This document shows positions 36,944 to 46,295 of a stretch of DNA of 64,000 nucleotides, in pieces. This stretch comes from JAJDNS01 sp963578825. GTDB taxonomy: Bacteria; Acidobacteriota; Vicinamibacteria; Fen-336. Position 1 is the stretch's first letter. Each line of letters starts with the position of its first letter. Location of the stretch: assembly GCA_963578825.1 (NCBI GenBank), contig CAUZDW010000020.1:3739-67738 (forward strand). The letters run 5' to 3'. Both the position numbers and the translations under genes were made by a program. Under the pieces are notes generated by a model that saw only the letters and a list, made by a program, of their open reading frames with translations, was not told where the DNA came from and made no database searches.

Positions 36944-37102
36944 CGTGCTGGCTGGCTGGATTGGTGGGGTACGCGGGAGGTCGCAGCGGGCTCGAACGGC
37001 TCAGGACCGGATGCTCCGTGCCGGAGGTGCCCGTAGCGGCGTGGCCGGGCATTTGGAGACGCACGTAGCCACTCCCCGGCGGACAACCTCTCCGAGGCTC
37101 AA
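36944..37102 (+). repeat. Inverted repeat copy 1 (IS91-associated)
   Basis: About 159 bp, near-identical to the reverse complement of 38369-38523 (shared blocks such as GGGGTACGCGGGAGGTCGCA and GGCGGACAACCTCTCCGAGG). The pair flanks the SDR gene in opposite orientation. Copy 2 adjoins an IS91-type transposase fragment, so both are likely transposon-derived. Confidence 0.7.
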
Positions 37103-37236
37103 GGCGACGCGGATGGCGGCTGGGGGCGATGGCCCGATGATCTCTCCGGAAGCCGCCGGCTGTGCCCAACACATGGCCGGTGTGCGCTGTTCGCAGACGC
37201 GTCGCCGATAAACGCCAGCGTCAGGGGAACCCGAGG

Positions 37237-38088
37237 TCAGGTCTCAGTTTGGTGATTGGCGTCCGTCGTCAGGCTCGCGACTCCCAGTCCGGCGAGCAGG
37301 CCGCCGTCGACCTTGATCTCGGCTCCGGTCATGAAGGAGGCGCGCGGGCTCAGCAGGAAGACGATCACCTCCGCCACCTCCTGCGGGGAGCAGACCCGAT
37401 CGTAGCCGCGACCCAGCGGGTGGGAGGCGCCCCACTCGCTCACGACCTGGTCAACGCTCTTATCGCCTCGGAACAGCTCCGCCGAGGCCCGCAGCATCGG
37501 CGTGTCCACGGACCCCGGGCAGACGGCGTTGACCCGGATCCGGTCCGGAGCGAAGTCCAGGGCCATCGACCGGGTCAGCGCGTTCAGGCCGCCCTTGCTC
37601 GCCGCGTAGGCGGCGACGTTCGTCTGGCAGGCCAGCCCCTGGACCGACGAGAGGTGGACGATCGATCCGCCGCCGGTGTGCTTGCGCATCTCGGGGATCG
37701 CGTAGCGGCTGGCCAGGTAGCAGCCCTTGAGGTTCACCGCCAGGACCTCGTCCCACACCTCCTCCGGTGTGTCCTCGGCCGTGCCGTAGCGCTGGATGCC
37801 GGCGCAGTTCGCGAGCAGGTCGATTCCGCCGAAGCGCTCGGTCGTCGTCTTCATCAACGCCTGCATGTCGGCGGCCCGTGCGACGTCCCCGACCTGCCCG
37901 GACACCCGGCCCGGCGCGACGGCGTCGAGCCCGCGCTGGGCTGCGGCCACCCCGGCAGCGTCGTTCGAGCAGTAGGCCACGCGGGCTCCCCCCTGTACCA
38001 GCCGCTCCACCACGGCACGGCCCATTCCCGTCGAGCCGCCGGTCACGACGGCGACCTTGTCTGCGAACTCCAACTCGCGCTCGGTCAT
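37237..38088 (-). CDS. Short-chain dehydrogenase/reductase
   Basis: 283 residues. NAD(P) loop TGGSTGMGRAV near residue 16, NCAG (NNAG-like), catalytic Ser in IVHLSSVQG, and YAASK with the Tyr-Lys pair; the C-terminal GAEIKVDGG is typical of the family. A classical SDR oxidoreductase of unknown alcohol/ketone. Start ATG at 38088; the frame further upstream is IS91 remnant. A homologous but truncated SDR lies at 56836-57078. Flanked by an inverted pair of IS-derived repeats. Confidence 0.88.
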   Translation of the reverse strand: MTERELEFADKVAVVTGGSTGMGRAVVERLVQGGARVAYCSNDAAGVAAAQRGLDAVAPGRVSGQVGDVARAADMQALMKTTTERFGGIDLLANCAGIQRYGTAEDTPEEVWDEVLAVNLKGCYLASRYAIPEMRKHTGGGSIVHLSSVQGLACQTNVAAYAASKGGLNALTRSMALDFAPDRIRVNAVCPGSVDTPMLRASAELFRGDKSVDQVVSEWGASHPLGRGYDRVCSPQEVAEVIVFLLSPRASFMTGAEIKVDGGLLAGLGVASLTTDANHQTET

Positions 38089-38119
38089 GTGGTCGCCATT
38101 ATCCCCCTGCGAGCGCCTC

Positions 38120-38312
38120 TTCTGCAGCCGCCGATACGCAGGCAGCACCGCCCGCCGCCACCGCGGCCATGCGCAAGCGCTGGGCAGACTTGCTCCGGCG
38201 CGTATACGAGGTCGATCCTCTCGTCTGTCCTCGCTGTGCCGGCAGCCTGCGCGTGGTCGGCTTCCTCACCCACCCGCAGGCCATCAAGCGCATCCCTGAT
38301 CGCCTGCGGCGT
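38120..38312 (+). pseudogene. IS91-type transposase C-terminal remnant
   Basis: Plus-strand frame reading MRKRWADLLRRVYEVD, PLVCPRCAGSLRVVGF and HPQAIKRIPDRL, the characteristic C-terminal end of IS91-family transposases (RWAxLLxRVxEVDPLxCPxC...). No catalytic region precedes it; it starts next to the SDR start codon. Confidence 0.65.
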
Positions 38313-38368
38313 CCGTCGCAGCCTCGGCCCCCTCCCCCTCACAGGCCTCAGCGGCCATCGGCCTCGCT

Positions 38369-38523
38369 TTGAGCCTCGGAGAGGTTGTCCGCCGGGGGGT
38401 GGCCAGGTGCGTCTCCAAACGCCCGATCACGTCGCTACGGGCACCGCGGGAACGTAGCCTCCGGTCCTGAGCCGTTCGAGCCCGGTGCGACCTCCCGCGT
38501 ACCCCACCATTCCAGCCAGCACG
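38369..38523 (-). repeat. Inverted repeat copy 2 (IS91-associated)
   Basis: Reverse-complement partner of 36944-37102 with a modest number of mismatches. Lies directly downstream of the minus-strand IS91 fragment. Confidence 0.7.
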
Positions 38524-38536
38524 GCCCCACATACCT

Positions 38537-38770
38537 CACCGGGTTCCTCACGACATACCCGGCGATGTGCTCGATGGCCTTGGCGTCCTCGGGTGGGATC
38601 GGGCGACCGACGAATGTGGAGAAGCCTGGATGCCTCCAGGCGAGGAGCTTCTTCACGAGCTGCTCCGAGATGAACAGCGCCCCCCGCCGACTCGAGAGGT
38701 CGTGCGCGTGCCCGTCGACGACGAGGGAAGAGAGATCCCCGCGTAGCCGGGCCCCACACAGCTTGACGGC
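38537..38770 (-). pseudogene. IS91-type transposase internal remnant (Y2_Tnp region)
   Basis: Minus-strand frame carries RGDLSSLVVDGHAHDLS, then EQLVKKLLAWRHPGFSTFVG and PPEDAKAIEHIAGYVVRNPV, matching the part after the HUH/Y2 catalytic core of IS91 transposases. Neither the catalytic histidines nor tyrosines are present. The surrounding 38771-38957 bases show no recognisable gene. Confidence 0.6.
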
Positions 38771-38957
38771 GGCCGGAACGTGGGCGTGGCCTGGCTGCGA
38801 TCCGGGTTCTAACGCGACACCGACCGAACGACGCCGCTCGCCCAAGCCTGTTCGAGGAGTTGAGGGCCGCCCCAACGGCGACTGGAACTGTCCGGGCCTC
38901 GAGCGGCTCCGATAGCCTCACGTCTGGGCAAGCTAATGTCTATCGTTTTCATCTGTT

Positions 38958-41414
38958 TCAATACAGCACCCATTCAGGAAGGGACAGAAGGCCGATGTCA
39001 GGATGGGGTGCCGGGGGCGGCACCCGAAATTTATTGCTCCAAGAGGCCGCAGGATTCTTCCAGTCGCCGAACATGGGTGCCACCGAAGTCCAGACCGCGA
39101 TCTTCAGCTCGGCTTTCTTTCCTCCCACGCCGGCTGGAATTGTCCACTCGAAAGGTGCCCAGGCGCGTTCGCCCAAAGCTTGCCCGTCCAGCGTGACCGC
39201 CGTGTAAAGCCCGCCTGTGTCTATTCGCAGCCTTACGTCGCCCGCATGGGACGGGACCTCCACCTGCGTCGTGTAGGTTACCCGGCCCGCGAAATCGGCG
39301 AGGCCTTGTTTCCACAGAGCGCCGGTGCCAACCGTTTTTGGCGAGGCTTTGATCGCCCGGTTCTCGACCGCGAAATCGCCCGTGAGCCACGCTATTGGAA
39401 GGTAGTAGTTGACGTCGCTCCCGCCCGCCTCTATGGCCAGAACGTGCTTGCCCGCGTCGAGCCGGAACGGCTCGGTCTGCCGGTACAGTTTGTTGAGTCC
39501 CGGCCGCAATGTGTCACAGGGCTGATCCGCCACCACGGGCTTGCCGTCCAGCGTCACCGCGCTCGGCACGGGATGGTGACGCAGCACGATTCGCACGGCC
39601 GCGACCGGATGTTCAACGTTGACTGATGCCATGTGATTTGTGCCGAACGCCAGGCGATGCGTGTTGTATGCGCTCAGAGCGATGTCGAAGGAAGTGTCGG
39701 CGGAAAGCGGGCGAATAGCGACGGGGGTCTCCGGTACGGACGCCTTTCCTTCGAACCGGAAAACCCCCCGGGCCGGTAGCCCGAACGGAACGGGTTCGCC
39801 GCCGCGCCGCATCAGACGCAGTTTCCCGTGCTCTTTTGCGGTTAAGCCCAACACCGCGACGCTATCATCCTGATAGTGGCGCAGCAACACATCCTCCACG
39901 GTCTTGCCGTCCGCGGTTTCGACCCACACGGCGGGCGGACAGATCGTCTTGGCGAACGCGGCTGCCTCGTCGGGCGATGGGAATACGCGTCCGGAGTTCT
40001 CCTCTTTCAGCGTCGTACCCTCGAAAGAGAACACCAGCGGTTTGTCGCACGGCTCGTCCTTTTCGTAAAGGTCGTATGTGAGCTGTTGCGCCGAGAAGTA
40101 GCGGAGTGTGGTGAGCAACGCCGGATGCGACTTACGTTTCGCAGCGAGCCGTGCGGCCTCGCGTTGTGGATAGCGGATGGCGATATCGCACCGCACCGGC
40201 TTGGACGCATAGCGCGCGGCAACGCGCGATTCATCGCCCAGCAGGCGGAAGGCGGGGAACCACGGCTGCATGCGCGTCATCGGATTGAAGTATGCCGACT
40301 TCTCGACATTACCGCGTGCGTCGAGCGGTGCGACCGCCAGCACGTAGTGATCGATCTTGTGCATCGCGCAGAGCCAAATCATTTGACGGTGCGTCGCGTG
40401 CCGCAAATCGCTTGGCCCGTGCGCGAAGAGCTCCGCCAGCCCGCCGTGTGCGCGTCGGCCGATGGCATGTTGCGCCGCGGCCAGCGTCAGCCACTCGATG
40501 TTCGCGGGATCGTAAAGTGTTCCGACCTCATCCATGCCCGGCAGCGTCAGACCCTTGAGCGCATGCAACGGTTTGCCGTTGGAGCGTGTGGAGCTGGAGG
40601 TGCTGTTCTCGGCGATCATGTGTCCTGTCGACAGCAATCCCACGCGGTCGGACCATGCGCGGATCGGATCGAAATACGCTTGGCGGAGGCGTTCTCCGAG
40701 CAACCGGTAATAGACCGCCCACACCTCGTCCTTGCTGTTGTCGGTCAGGTATGCCTGCACATCCGCTCGCAGGTCGCGCCCAGTCGCGTTCTTGTACTCC
40801 GCCTCCGCGTCGTCGAAGTAGCGGAAGAGCGCCGCTGGCTTGCCGGCGAGTTTTACCGGCGCGTCATGGGCCGGCTCGTCGGTGAAGATACCCGTGACGG
40901 TTGAGCCCAAATACGGGCCAAGACGTTGCTCGTACTTCTTGTGCGTCAACTCGATAAACCGCTCCATGGCCTTGAAGCTGTAGTTGTCGGCCCAGCCGGG
41001 TGAGTGGACAACTTTCCACTCAAACGTGCGGTCGGCGTTCTTGTAGACCGCGTACTGGCGGTACTCGAAATCGGGGTTCTCCGCGGGCACCCGGCCTTTG
41101 CACGAGCCGCTCGGCCAGTTGTATTCGTCGTACAGCCAAATGGACATGTCCAGCCGCTTGGCTTGCTCGCAGAACCACTCGCACATCTGAAGCCACTCTT
41201 CGCCCATGTAGTCATATTCCAGGCCGCTTCTTGCGTAGATCAGATATTGGTCGACCCCGACGGCCTTGTAGGCTTCCAGCGTCTCCTTCACCGTCTGCTC
41301 GTCGGGCTTCCCGGTAATCGCGCCCATAGGAATGAGCGGACACCGCGGCTCCTCCGCCATCGCAGGAATGGAAAGTGCAGCCGCCCAAACAAGCAGCAGG
41401 GCTCGTGGTTTCAT
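38958..41414 (-). CDS. Secreted glycoside-hydrolase-like protein (possible alpha-L-rhamnosidase type)
   Basis: 818 residues from the ATG at 41414, which follows AAAGGGA; a TTG six codons upstream is less likely. Signal peptide MKPRALLLVWAAALSIPAMA. The N-terminal half resembles a TIM barrel (CEWFCEQAKRLDMSIWLYDEYNWPSG with acidic candidates, TVTGIFTDEPAHD). The C-terminal part has carbohydrate-binding-like beta domains (RVTYTTQVEVPSHAGDVRLRIDTGG). Similar sequences occur in Lentisphaerae and Planctomycetes and are loosely related to GH106-type enzymes; the family assignment is uncertain. Probably releases sugars from plant or algal glycans. Confidence 0.6.
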   Translation of the reverse strand: MKPRALLLVWAAALSIPAMAEEPRCPLIPMGAITGKPDEQTVKETLEAYKAVGVDQYLIYARSGLEYDYMGEEWLQMCEWFCEQAKRLDMSIWLYDEYNWPSGSCKGRVPAENPDFEYRQYAVYKNADRTFEWKVVHSPGWADNYSFKAMERFIELTHKKYEQRLGPYLGSTVTGIFTDEPAHDAPVKLAGKPAALFRYFDDAEAEYKNATGRDLRADVQAYLTDNSKDEVWAVYYRLLGERLRQAYFDPIRAWSDRVGLLSTGHMIAENSTSSSTRSNGKPLHALKGLTLPGMDEVGTLYDPANIEWLTLAAAQHAIGRRAHGGLAELFAHGPSDLRHATHRQMIWLCAMHKIDHYVLAVAPLDARGNVEKSAYFNPMTRMQPWFPAFRLLGDESRVAARYASKPVRCDIAIRYPQREAARLAAKRKSHPALLTTLRYFSAQQLTYDLYEKDEPCDKPLVFSFEGTTLKEENSGRVFPSPDEAAAFAKTICPPAVWVETADGKTVEDVLLRHYQDDSVAVLGLTAKEHGKLRLMRRGGEPVPFGLPARGVFRFEGKASVPETPVAIRPLSADTSFDIALSAYNTHRLAFGTNHMASVNVEHPVAAVRIVLRHHPVPSAVTLDGKPVVADQPCDTLRPGLNKLYRQTEPFRLDAGKHVLAIEAGGSDVNYYLPIAWLTGDFAVENRAIKASPKTVGTGALWKQGLADFAGRVTYTTQVEVPSHAGDVRLRIDTGGLYTAVTLDGQALGERAWAPFEWTIPAGVGGKKAELKIAVWTSVAPMFGDWKNPAASWSNKFRVPPPAPHPDIGLLSLPEWVLY

Positions 41415-41603
41415 TTTGATCGTCCCTTTCAACTCAGCCTCCGGCTACGGCATTTCGTCGGTCACCAACACCTTGCGGAGCGCATCGAGGCGGGCGGAGG
41501 CGTGTGGAGCCGGCCCACAGGCGAGCGAGGGCTCCAGACCTTCCCCCCGAATGATCTGTTTTCGAAGCGCACCTAGCACTCGCGGCTCCGCAAACCACTG
41601 GAC

Positions 41604-44492
41604 TCAATGCCCTTCGTTGGGCACGGATGGGATGAAGTGGCTAGCTCCCGCCCGTAGGCCACTCACTTCGCTCGCGAGCCCGCGTCCCTTCATCTCGCCG
41701 CTCTCGAAAGACGTCTCGCTCACGAGCTGTCCCGAGCGGTCCCACTGTCGCGCCTCGCCGTCGGCCATGAAGTTCCGCCAGGTCGACTGCGCCTTCTTGC
41801 GGCCGTCGGGCCAGTACTGGGTCCAGAGGCTCGTTCCGTCGGCCGCGTGCTCCCACGCCCACACCGTCTCGCCGTCGGGCGACCAGTGGGTCTCGGCTCC
41901 GACCTTGCGGCCGAGCTCGTATTGCGTCTCCCACTGCTTCGAGCCGTCCTCGTAGTACCAGGTCTCGGTGCCGTGGAGGAGAAAGCGACCGTCGTCGCCC
42001 ACGCCACCGCTCCAGGAACCCTTGAGCTGACCGCTCGGGTAGTGCTCCTTCCAGGTCTCCACGCCGCTCACGCTGGAGGCCGTCGAGGCCATCAGCTCCT
42101 GGTCGGGCCTCTCGGCGGCGGGGCCGTCCAGGATCCAGGCCTCGTTCATCTCGAAGTGGAGGTTCGGGTGGGTCATGGTGGCGATGAGATGGATCATCCC
42201 GTTCGGGGCCTGGCGGGCCACGGTGTAACCGAGCGTCGGACCCTTCATCCGCCGCGCGCGGGCGGGGTTCTCGTGCGGCTGCACCCCGATCAGCTTCTTG
42301 ATGCGCCAGTTCTCGCCCTCGTCCTCGGACAGGGCGACATACGAGCCCACGTGGCCCAGGCCCTCGGGCTGCGATCCTGTGTTGTGATGGATGAAATCGC
42401 CGGCGAAGAGAAGCCGCCCGCTTTCGAGGCGGAGAACGCTTGGGCGCTGATTGCTGCCGAGCTGGCAAAACGGCGTCTTGCTGACCTCCCAGGCCCTGCC
42501 GCCGTCGCTGGAGATCGCCCTGGGCATGAACCCGTCGATGTCGGTGTTCTTGCCGCCCATGCCGAGGATGCGGCCATCCTTCAGGAGCGTGTAGGTGGTG
42601 TGGCGCCCGGCGCTGCGACCTCCGGTGTCGAACCACGTCTTTGTGTCGTCGTCGCTCGCCCACAGGACGGACTCCCCGCCGGAGCCGTCGCTCGACAGGA
42701 AGATCCGGCCCGTCTCGTCGCGGAAGGCGGTGTTTATCGGCTGGCGGGAGTGGCTGCCGATCGCGCTCACGAAATCAGGGAACCGGGTCGCTTGCCAGGT
42801 GGCACCGTTGTCGGTCGTGGAGGTCCACTGGAAGGGGAAGCCGCCGAACTCGAGCTTCGGGCTGCCCCAGAAGAGGTGCACGGTGCCGTCGTCGTTCCAG
42901 AGCAGAGGTGCGTGATCGTTCGCCCCCACGAAATCGACGATGCGGGAGGGCATGTCCCACTGGTCGGCCCCGAAGCGGAGGCGGCTCGCGATGAGGGACA
43001 CCCCCGGCTCGTACTCCCAGTATGACGTGTAGATGACCATGAGCAGGTCGCCGTTCGGCAGGACCGTTGCCCCAGGGCTGTGGGTGTGCCGCCGGAACGA
43101 CGGGTGCAGCGCCAGCGCATCAATGGCCGCGTTGGGGCTGTTTTCGAGCGGCGTGGGCAGAGAGTACCGCTTGCGAAAGTAGGGTTTCGCCAGGTCGGGA
43201 CCCCGCCCCAGGTACGAAGGGGCCCGCTTCTTGACACCCAGCTGGGCAAGGGTGGGCGCAACGGGCCAGGGCGCCGTCTGCGGCATCTCTGCCTGGACGA
43301 GCCGGAAGCCAATGGCGTGGAAGCCTGGAGCATCGGGCGTCTTGGCCTCCGACTGCGCCAGGCGGTCCTCATCCGTGCTGTAGGTCACGGCGGCGCTCGG
43401 CACCACCTCGCGCTCCCGCCCGATCCAGCTCCACTCCAAGCGGAAGTGGTTGTTGACCCCCTCGCGGGCGAACGACAGGACCACCGTGTGCCACCGACCT
43501 TTCTGGAGAGCGACCTGCCCCGACGCGAGCGCGTGCGTCTCCCAGGCATCGACGACGACCTGGCCACCGATCTCCAGGCGGAACGGACTGGCGGTCTCCA
43601 CGTGAAAGGTCACGACGCCCGTGTGCGGGCCCTCGATGGACCCGCGCCATCGCGCGGACCAGCTGCCGGCGCCTCTCGGATCGTTCCGCCAGTTGTTGTC
43701 CAGGCGCGTGATCACCGTCCTCTCCTGGGGGTCGGTGAGGTCGGTGTTGTTGAACCAGACTCCGACCAGCCCCGAGCCGGCGGCGGGAGTGCAGGCGGCG
43801 CCGCCGCTGCGCGGGAACGGTCCGAAGGAAGGGGCGATGGCCAGACGGCTCTGGGGCCGGGCGAAGTCGATCTTCAAGAGGTTTCGCTCCTCGATGTCCA
43901 GCGATCCCCCCCGGGCGACTCGGGTCGATCCGGACGCCGGCCCCACCGGATCGACCTGAGGCGCCGCGGGGTACTCGCCGAACCCGTCGTGGCACCACTC
44001 CCGCGGGCCGGAGAGCATGTTCTTCACGCCCCAGGCGTTGGGCCTTCCCAGCTCCCGACTCCCGGCGGGCACCTCCTCGCTGCCGGCCCGAGCCACGTAC
44101 TCCCATTCCGCCTCCGTAGGCAGGCGGTAGGTCCTCCCTTCCTTCCGGCTGAGCCACCGGGCGAAGGCCACGGCGTCATGCCAGCTCACACCCGTGGCGT
44201 AGGGCTCGAAGCCGGCCGTACCCTGGAATTCCTTCCGGAAGAGCCGGAACTGGTCGATCGTTACCTCGGTCTCGGTGACCAGGAAGGGCTTCGAGATCGT
44301 CACCTCGTGAACCGGCTGCTCGTTCCACAGGTCTCTGGAGATCTCGCTACCCATCGGGAAGGAACCGGGCTCGACCCCAACGAGCTTCATTCCGAGCGAG
44401 TTGGTCTCGGAATCGGCCTCTACCGCGTGGAGGGAGGCCAAACCGGCGCACACGAAAAGGCTGGCGAGAACACGCCGGGCCTTCGTCGTCAT
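41604..44492 (-). CDS. SUMF1-like/PA14/sialidase/MORN-like multidomain exported protein
   Basis: 962 residues from ATG 44492. Signal peptide (VLASLFVCAGLASLHAVEA). Residues ~28-210: formylglycine-generating-enzyme (SUMF1) fold (NSLGMKLVGVEPGSFPMGS, YRLPTEAEWEYVARAG, RVARGGSLDIEERN) without the catalytic Cys pair. About 215-370: PA14-like domain (VGVWFNNTDLTD, SFAREGVNNHFRLEWSW). About 440-810: BNR/sialidase propeller. Last 120: MORN/YwqK-like repeats (HYPSGQLKG, WYYEDGSKQWETQY, YWPDGRKKAQSTW). Likely a surface glycan-binding or cleaving protein. Lies 98 bp after the sialidase-like lipoprotein gene, same strand. Confidence 0.78.
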   Translation of the reverse strand: MTTKARRVLASLFVCAGLASLHAVEADSETNSLGMKLVGVEPGSFPMGSEISRDLWNEQPVHEVTISKPFLVTETEVTIDQFRLFRKEFQGTAGFEPYATGVSWHDAVAFARWLSRKEGRTYRLPTEAEWEYVARAGSEEVPAGSRELGRPNAWGVKNMLSGPREWCHDGFGEYPAAPQVDPVGPASGSTRVARGGSLDIEERNLLKIDFARPQSRLAIAPSFGPFPRSGGAACTPAAGSGLVGVWFNNTDLTDPQERTVITRLDNNWRNDPRGAGSWSARWRGSIEGPHTGVVTFHVETASPFRLEIGGQVVVDAWETHALASGQVALQKGRWHTVVLSFAREGVNNHFRLEWSWIGREREVVPSAAVTYSTDEDRLAQSEAKTPDAPGFHAIGFRLVQAEMPQTAPWPVAPTLAQLGVKKRAPSYLGRGPDLAKPYFRKRYSLPTPLENSPNAAIDALALHPSFRRHTHSPGATVLPNGDLLMVIYTSYWEYEPGVSLIASRLRFGADQWDMPSRIVDFVGANDHAPLLWNDDGTVHLFWGSPKLEFGGFPFQWTSTTDNGATWQATRFPDFVSAIGSHSRQPINTAFRDETGRIFLSSDGSGGESVLWASDDDTKTWFDTGGRSAGRHTTYTLLKDGRILGMGGKNTDIDGFMPRAISSDGGRAWEVSKTPFCQLGSNQRPSVLRLESGRLLFAGDFIHHNTGSQPEGLGHVGSYVALSEDEGENWRIKKLIGVQPHENPARARRMKGPTLGYTVARQAPNGMIHLIATMTHPNLHFEMNEAWILDGPAAERPDQELMASTASSVSGVETWKEHYPSGQLKGSWSGGVGDDGRFLLHGTETWYYEDGSKQWETQYELGRKVGAETHWSPDGETVWAWEHAADGTSLWTQYWPDGRKKAQSTWRNFMADGEARQWDRSGQLVSETSFESGEMKGRGLASEVSGLRAGASHFIPSVPNEGH

Positions 44493-44590
44493 GGTTCGCT
44501 TCCTTTCTTCGATCTGTGCATGCCGTGCCCGCCGCGCCTGGTAGAGCACCTCGCGGTTCTTGTGGGTGGGACAGAGCCTCAACGACTACG

Positions 44591-45910
44591 CTAACGAACC
44601 TCTCGGTCCAGCAAGTACTCTCGAAGCGCAGCCGTATCCAGCGTGCGCTTGACCTGGAATATCCCGGAGGGCCCCTCAAAAAAACCGAGATAGACATAGA
44701 TGTACTGATACCCCGCTCGTACATCGATGAATGTCCCTCCGGGATGCATGCCGTCTCTATCCAGCCCGAGGACGTTGCTGGTGTCGTGTTCCCGGCCTTC
44801 GGACCGGACGAGTGTCCCGTCGAAACGCCAGTCGCTCTTTCCCTTCATGAGATCTGTGGGCGCGATGCTCCAGAGGTTGATCGTCATACAGTTGTCCGTC
44901 TCGCTTCCGGGACCTCCGCCGATGCGATTCGTGACGACCGCCTCGATGCGCTGTGACACCGGGTTGTACACGACGTCGGTCGTGTCGCGCTCTCCCGGAG
45001 TGATATTGGTCCGCGCGCTCTTGAGGGGCAACCAATCCCCGTCGGACCAAAACTGAGTCCAGCGTTCGCGATTGTGGCGAGGCATCAAGACGAGCTTGCC
45101 CAGGACGATCGTGCCGGCCGGTTCCTGCAGCGGCTCCCCCGTGTGGACGACCTCTTCGGTCCAGGTCTCGCCGTAGTCCAGAGAGGACCGGAAGAGGAGT
45201 GACTCGTCGATCGTCGCACCAATCGACACGATGCCCTTTTTCGGGTGGACGAGCAGGCGCGGGCATTGCCCCCAGTTGGCGAACGTGGGCATTTGTGCCG
45301 GCAGGCCTGCTGACTTCAACAACGTCCACGACCGGCCCTTGTCGTCCGAGCGGTACACGCCGCGGAAGTTGGTAACGACCAGTCTCCCGTCGACGAAGGC
45401 CGCAGCATTCCCCCAGTTTCCCATGTGGGTCCGGGGAGTGGCCGGCCGGTACTGGTGCCAGTCGGGATCGAGCATGTCGAGTGCGCTCTTCTCGAGTCCA
45501 GCCAGAGGCCGAAACGTCTGTCCGCCATCCGTCGACAGAGCCACTGCCGCCTTGTGGAACTCCTCGAAGTCACCGTGGGCTGGAATGCGGATATAGAAGA
45601 CGAAGATGCTATTGTCGACTTGGACGCTCACAGGCCAGCCAAAGTGATCCAGAGACTCCCCCTTGGAGTTTTGAAGGAGCCACTCGTCGCGTGGCAGAGC
45701 GACCGGTCGCAGCTGGAGCAAGCTCCCGCCCTGGCGAAACTTACTCTTCTCCCGCGGGCTGAAGTTGAGGCACTGACCTGCCAGCGTGTCGTCGTCGAGC
45801 CAGGTGTAGGCTTCCGCGTCCGGCTCGGAAGCCGCGCTGTCCTCTACTCCTACACACGCTAGACAACTTGAGCACAAGACGAGCAACCAGAAGCTTCTTC
45901 TCCAGATCAT
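44591..45910 (-). CDS. BNR-repeat sialidase-like lipoprotein
   Basis: 439 residues. Lipoprotein signal with SCLAC (Cys19). Beta-propeller Asp-box motifs STDGGQTF, SDDKGRSW and SLDYGETW mark a sialidase/neuraminidase-type fold. The catalytic Arg triad and Tyr cannot be placed with confidence, so binding rather than hydrolysis is possible. Probably acts on glycans at the outer membrane or periplasmic face together with the next gene. Confidence 0.75.
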   Translation of the reverse strand: MIWRRSFWLLVLCSSCLACVGVEDSAASEPDAEAYTWLDDDTLAGQCLNFSPREKSKFRQGGSLLQLRPVALPRDEWLLQNSKGESLDHFGWPVSVQVDNSIFVFYIRIPAHGDFEEFHKAAVALSTDGGQTFRPLAGLEKSALDMLDPDWHQYRPATPRTHMGNWGNAAAFVDGRLVVTNFRGVYRSDDKGRSWTLLKSAGLPAQMPTFANWGQCPRLLVHPKKGIVSIGATIDESLLFRSSLDYGETWTEEVVHTGEPLQEPAGTIVLGKLVLMPRHNRERWTQFWSDGDWLPLKSARTNITPGERDTTDVVYNPVSQRIEAVVTNRIGGGPGSETDNCMTINLWSIAPTDLMKGKSDWRFDGTLVRSEGREHDTSNVLGLDRDGMHPGGTFIDVRAGYQYIYVYLGFFEGPSGIFQVKRTLDTAALREYLLDREVR

Positions 45911-46295
45911 GGATCTCGAGCCTCCACAGACTACATACCTCTCGTAGGACGTGCCGCGGATCGATCCGACGGACGCTGAGAATGTCTACGAGATTCCATC
46001 CCGGGATTCTCGCTGATCGTGGGTTAGGTTGAAAGGTGAGCTCTTGCGCCGAGGCTCGTGCTTAGGGAATAGGACTCTTTACGCGCGCCTCAACGACGGG
46101 TGGGATGGGGCAACAAATCAAGCAGGAGCGTGAGCGGGTGCACGACAAGGTAGGGCAAGCCGCTCTCTCGTGAGTCATGCGGCTCGTTTGAATCCTTCGA
46201 CTCAGACAACTAGCATTCTCCCAACCGTCTCAATTGAAGCGCAGCCTTGCGGGCCCGCCATTGAACCTTCACCAGCGAGGCGAGGAGGGGACTAG
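45911..46295. other. Intergenic region, no gene seen
   Basis: 385 bp between the divergent sialidase-like and serine hydrolase genes. It must hold both promoters. I see no coding frame, RNA gene or strong repeat; only the GAGGAGGGG ribosome site at its right edge is clear. Confidence 0.5.
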
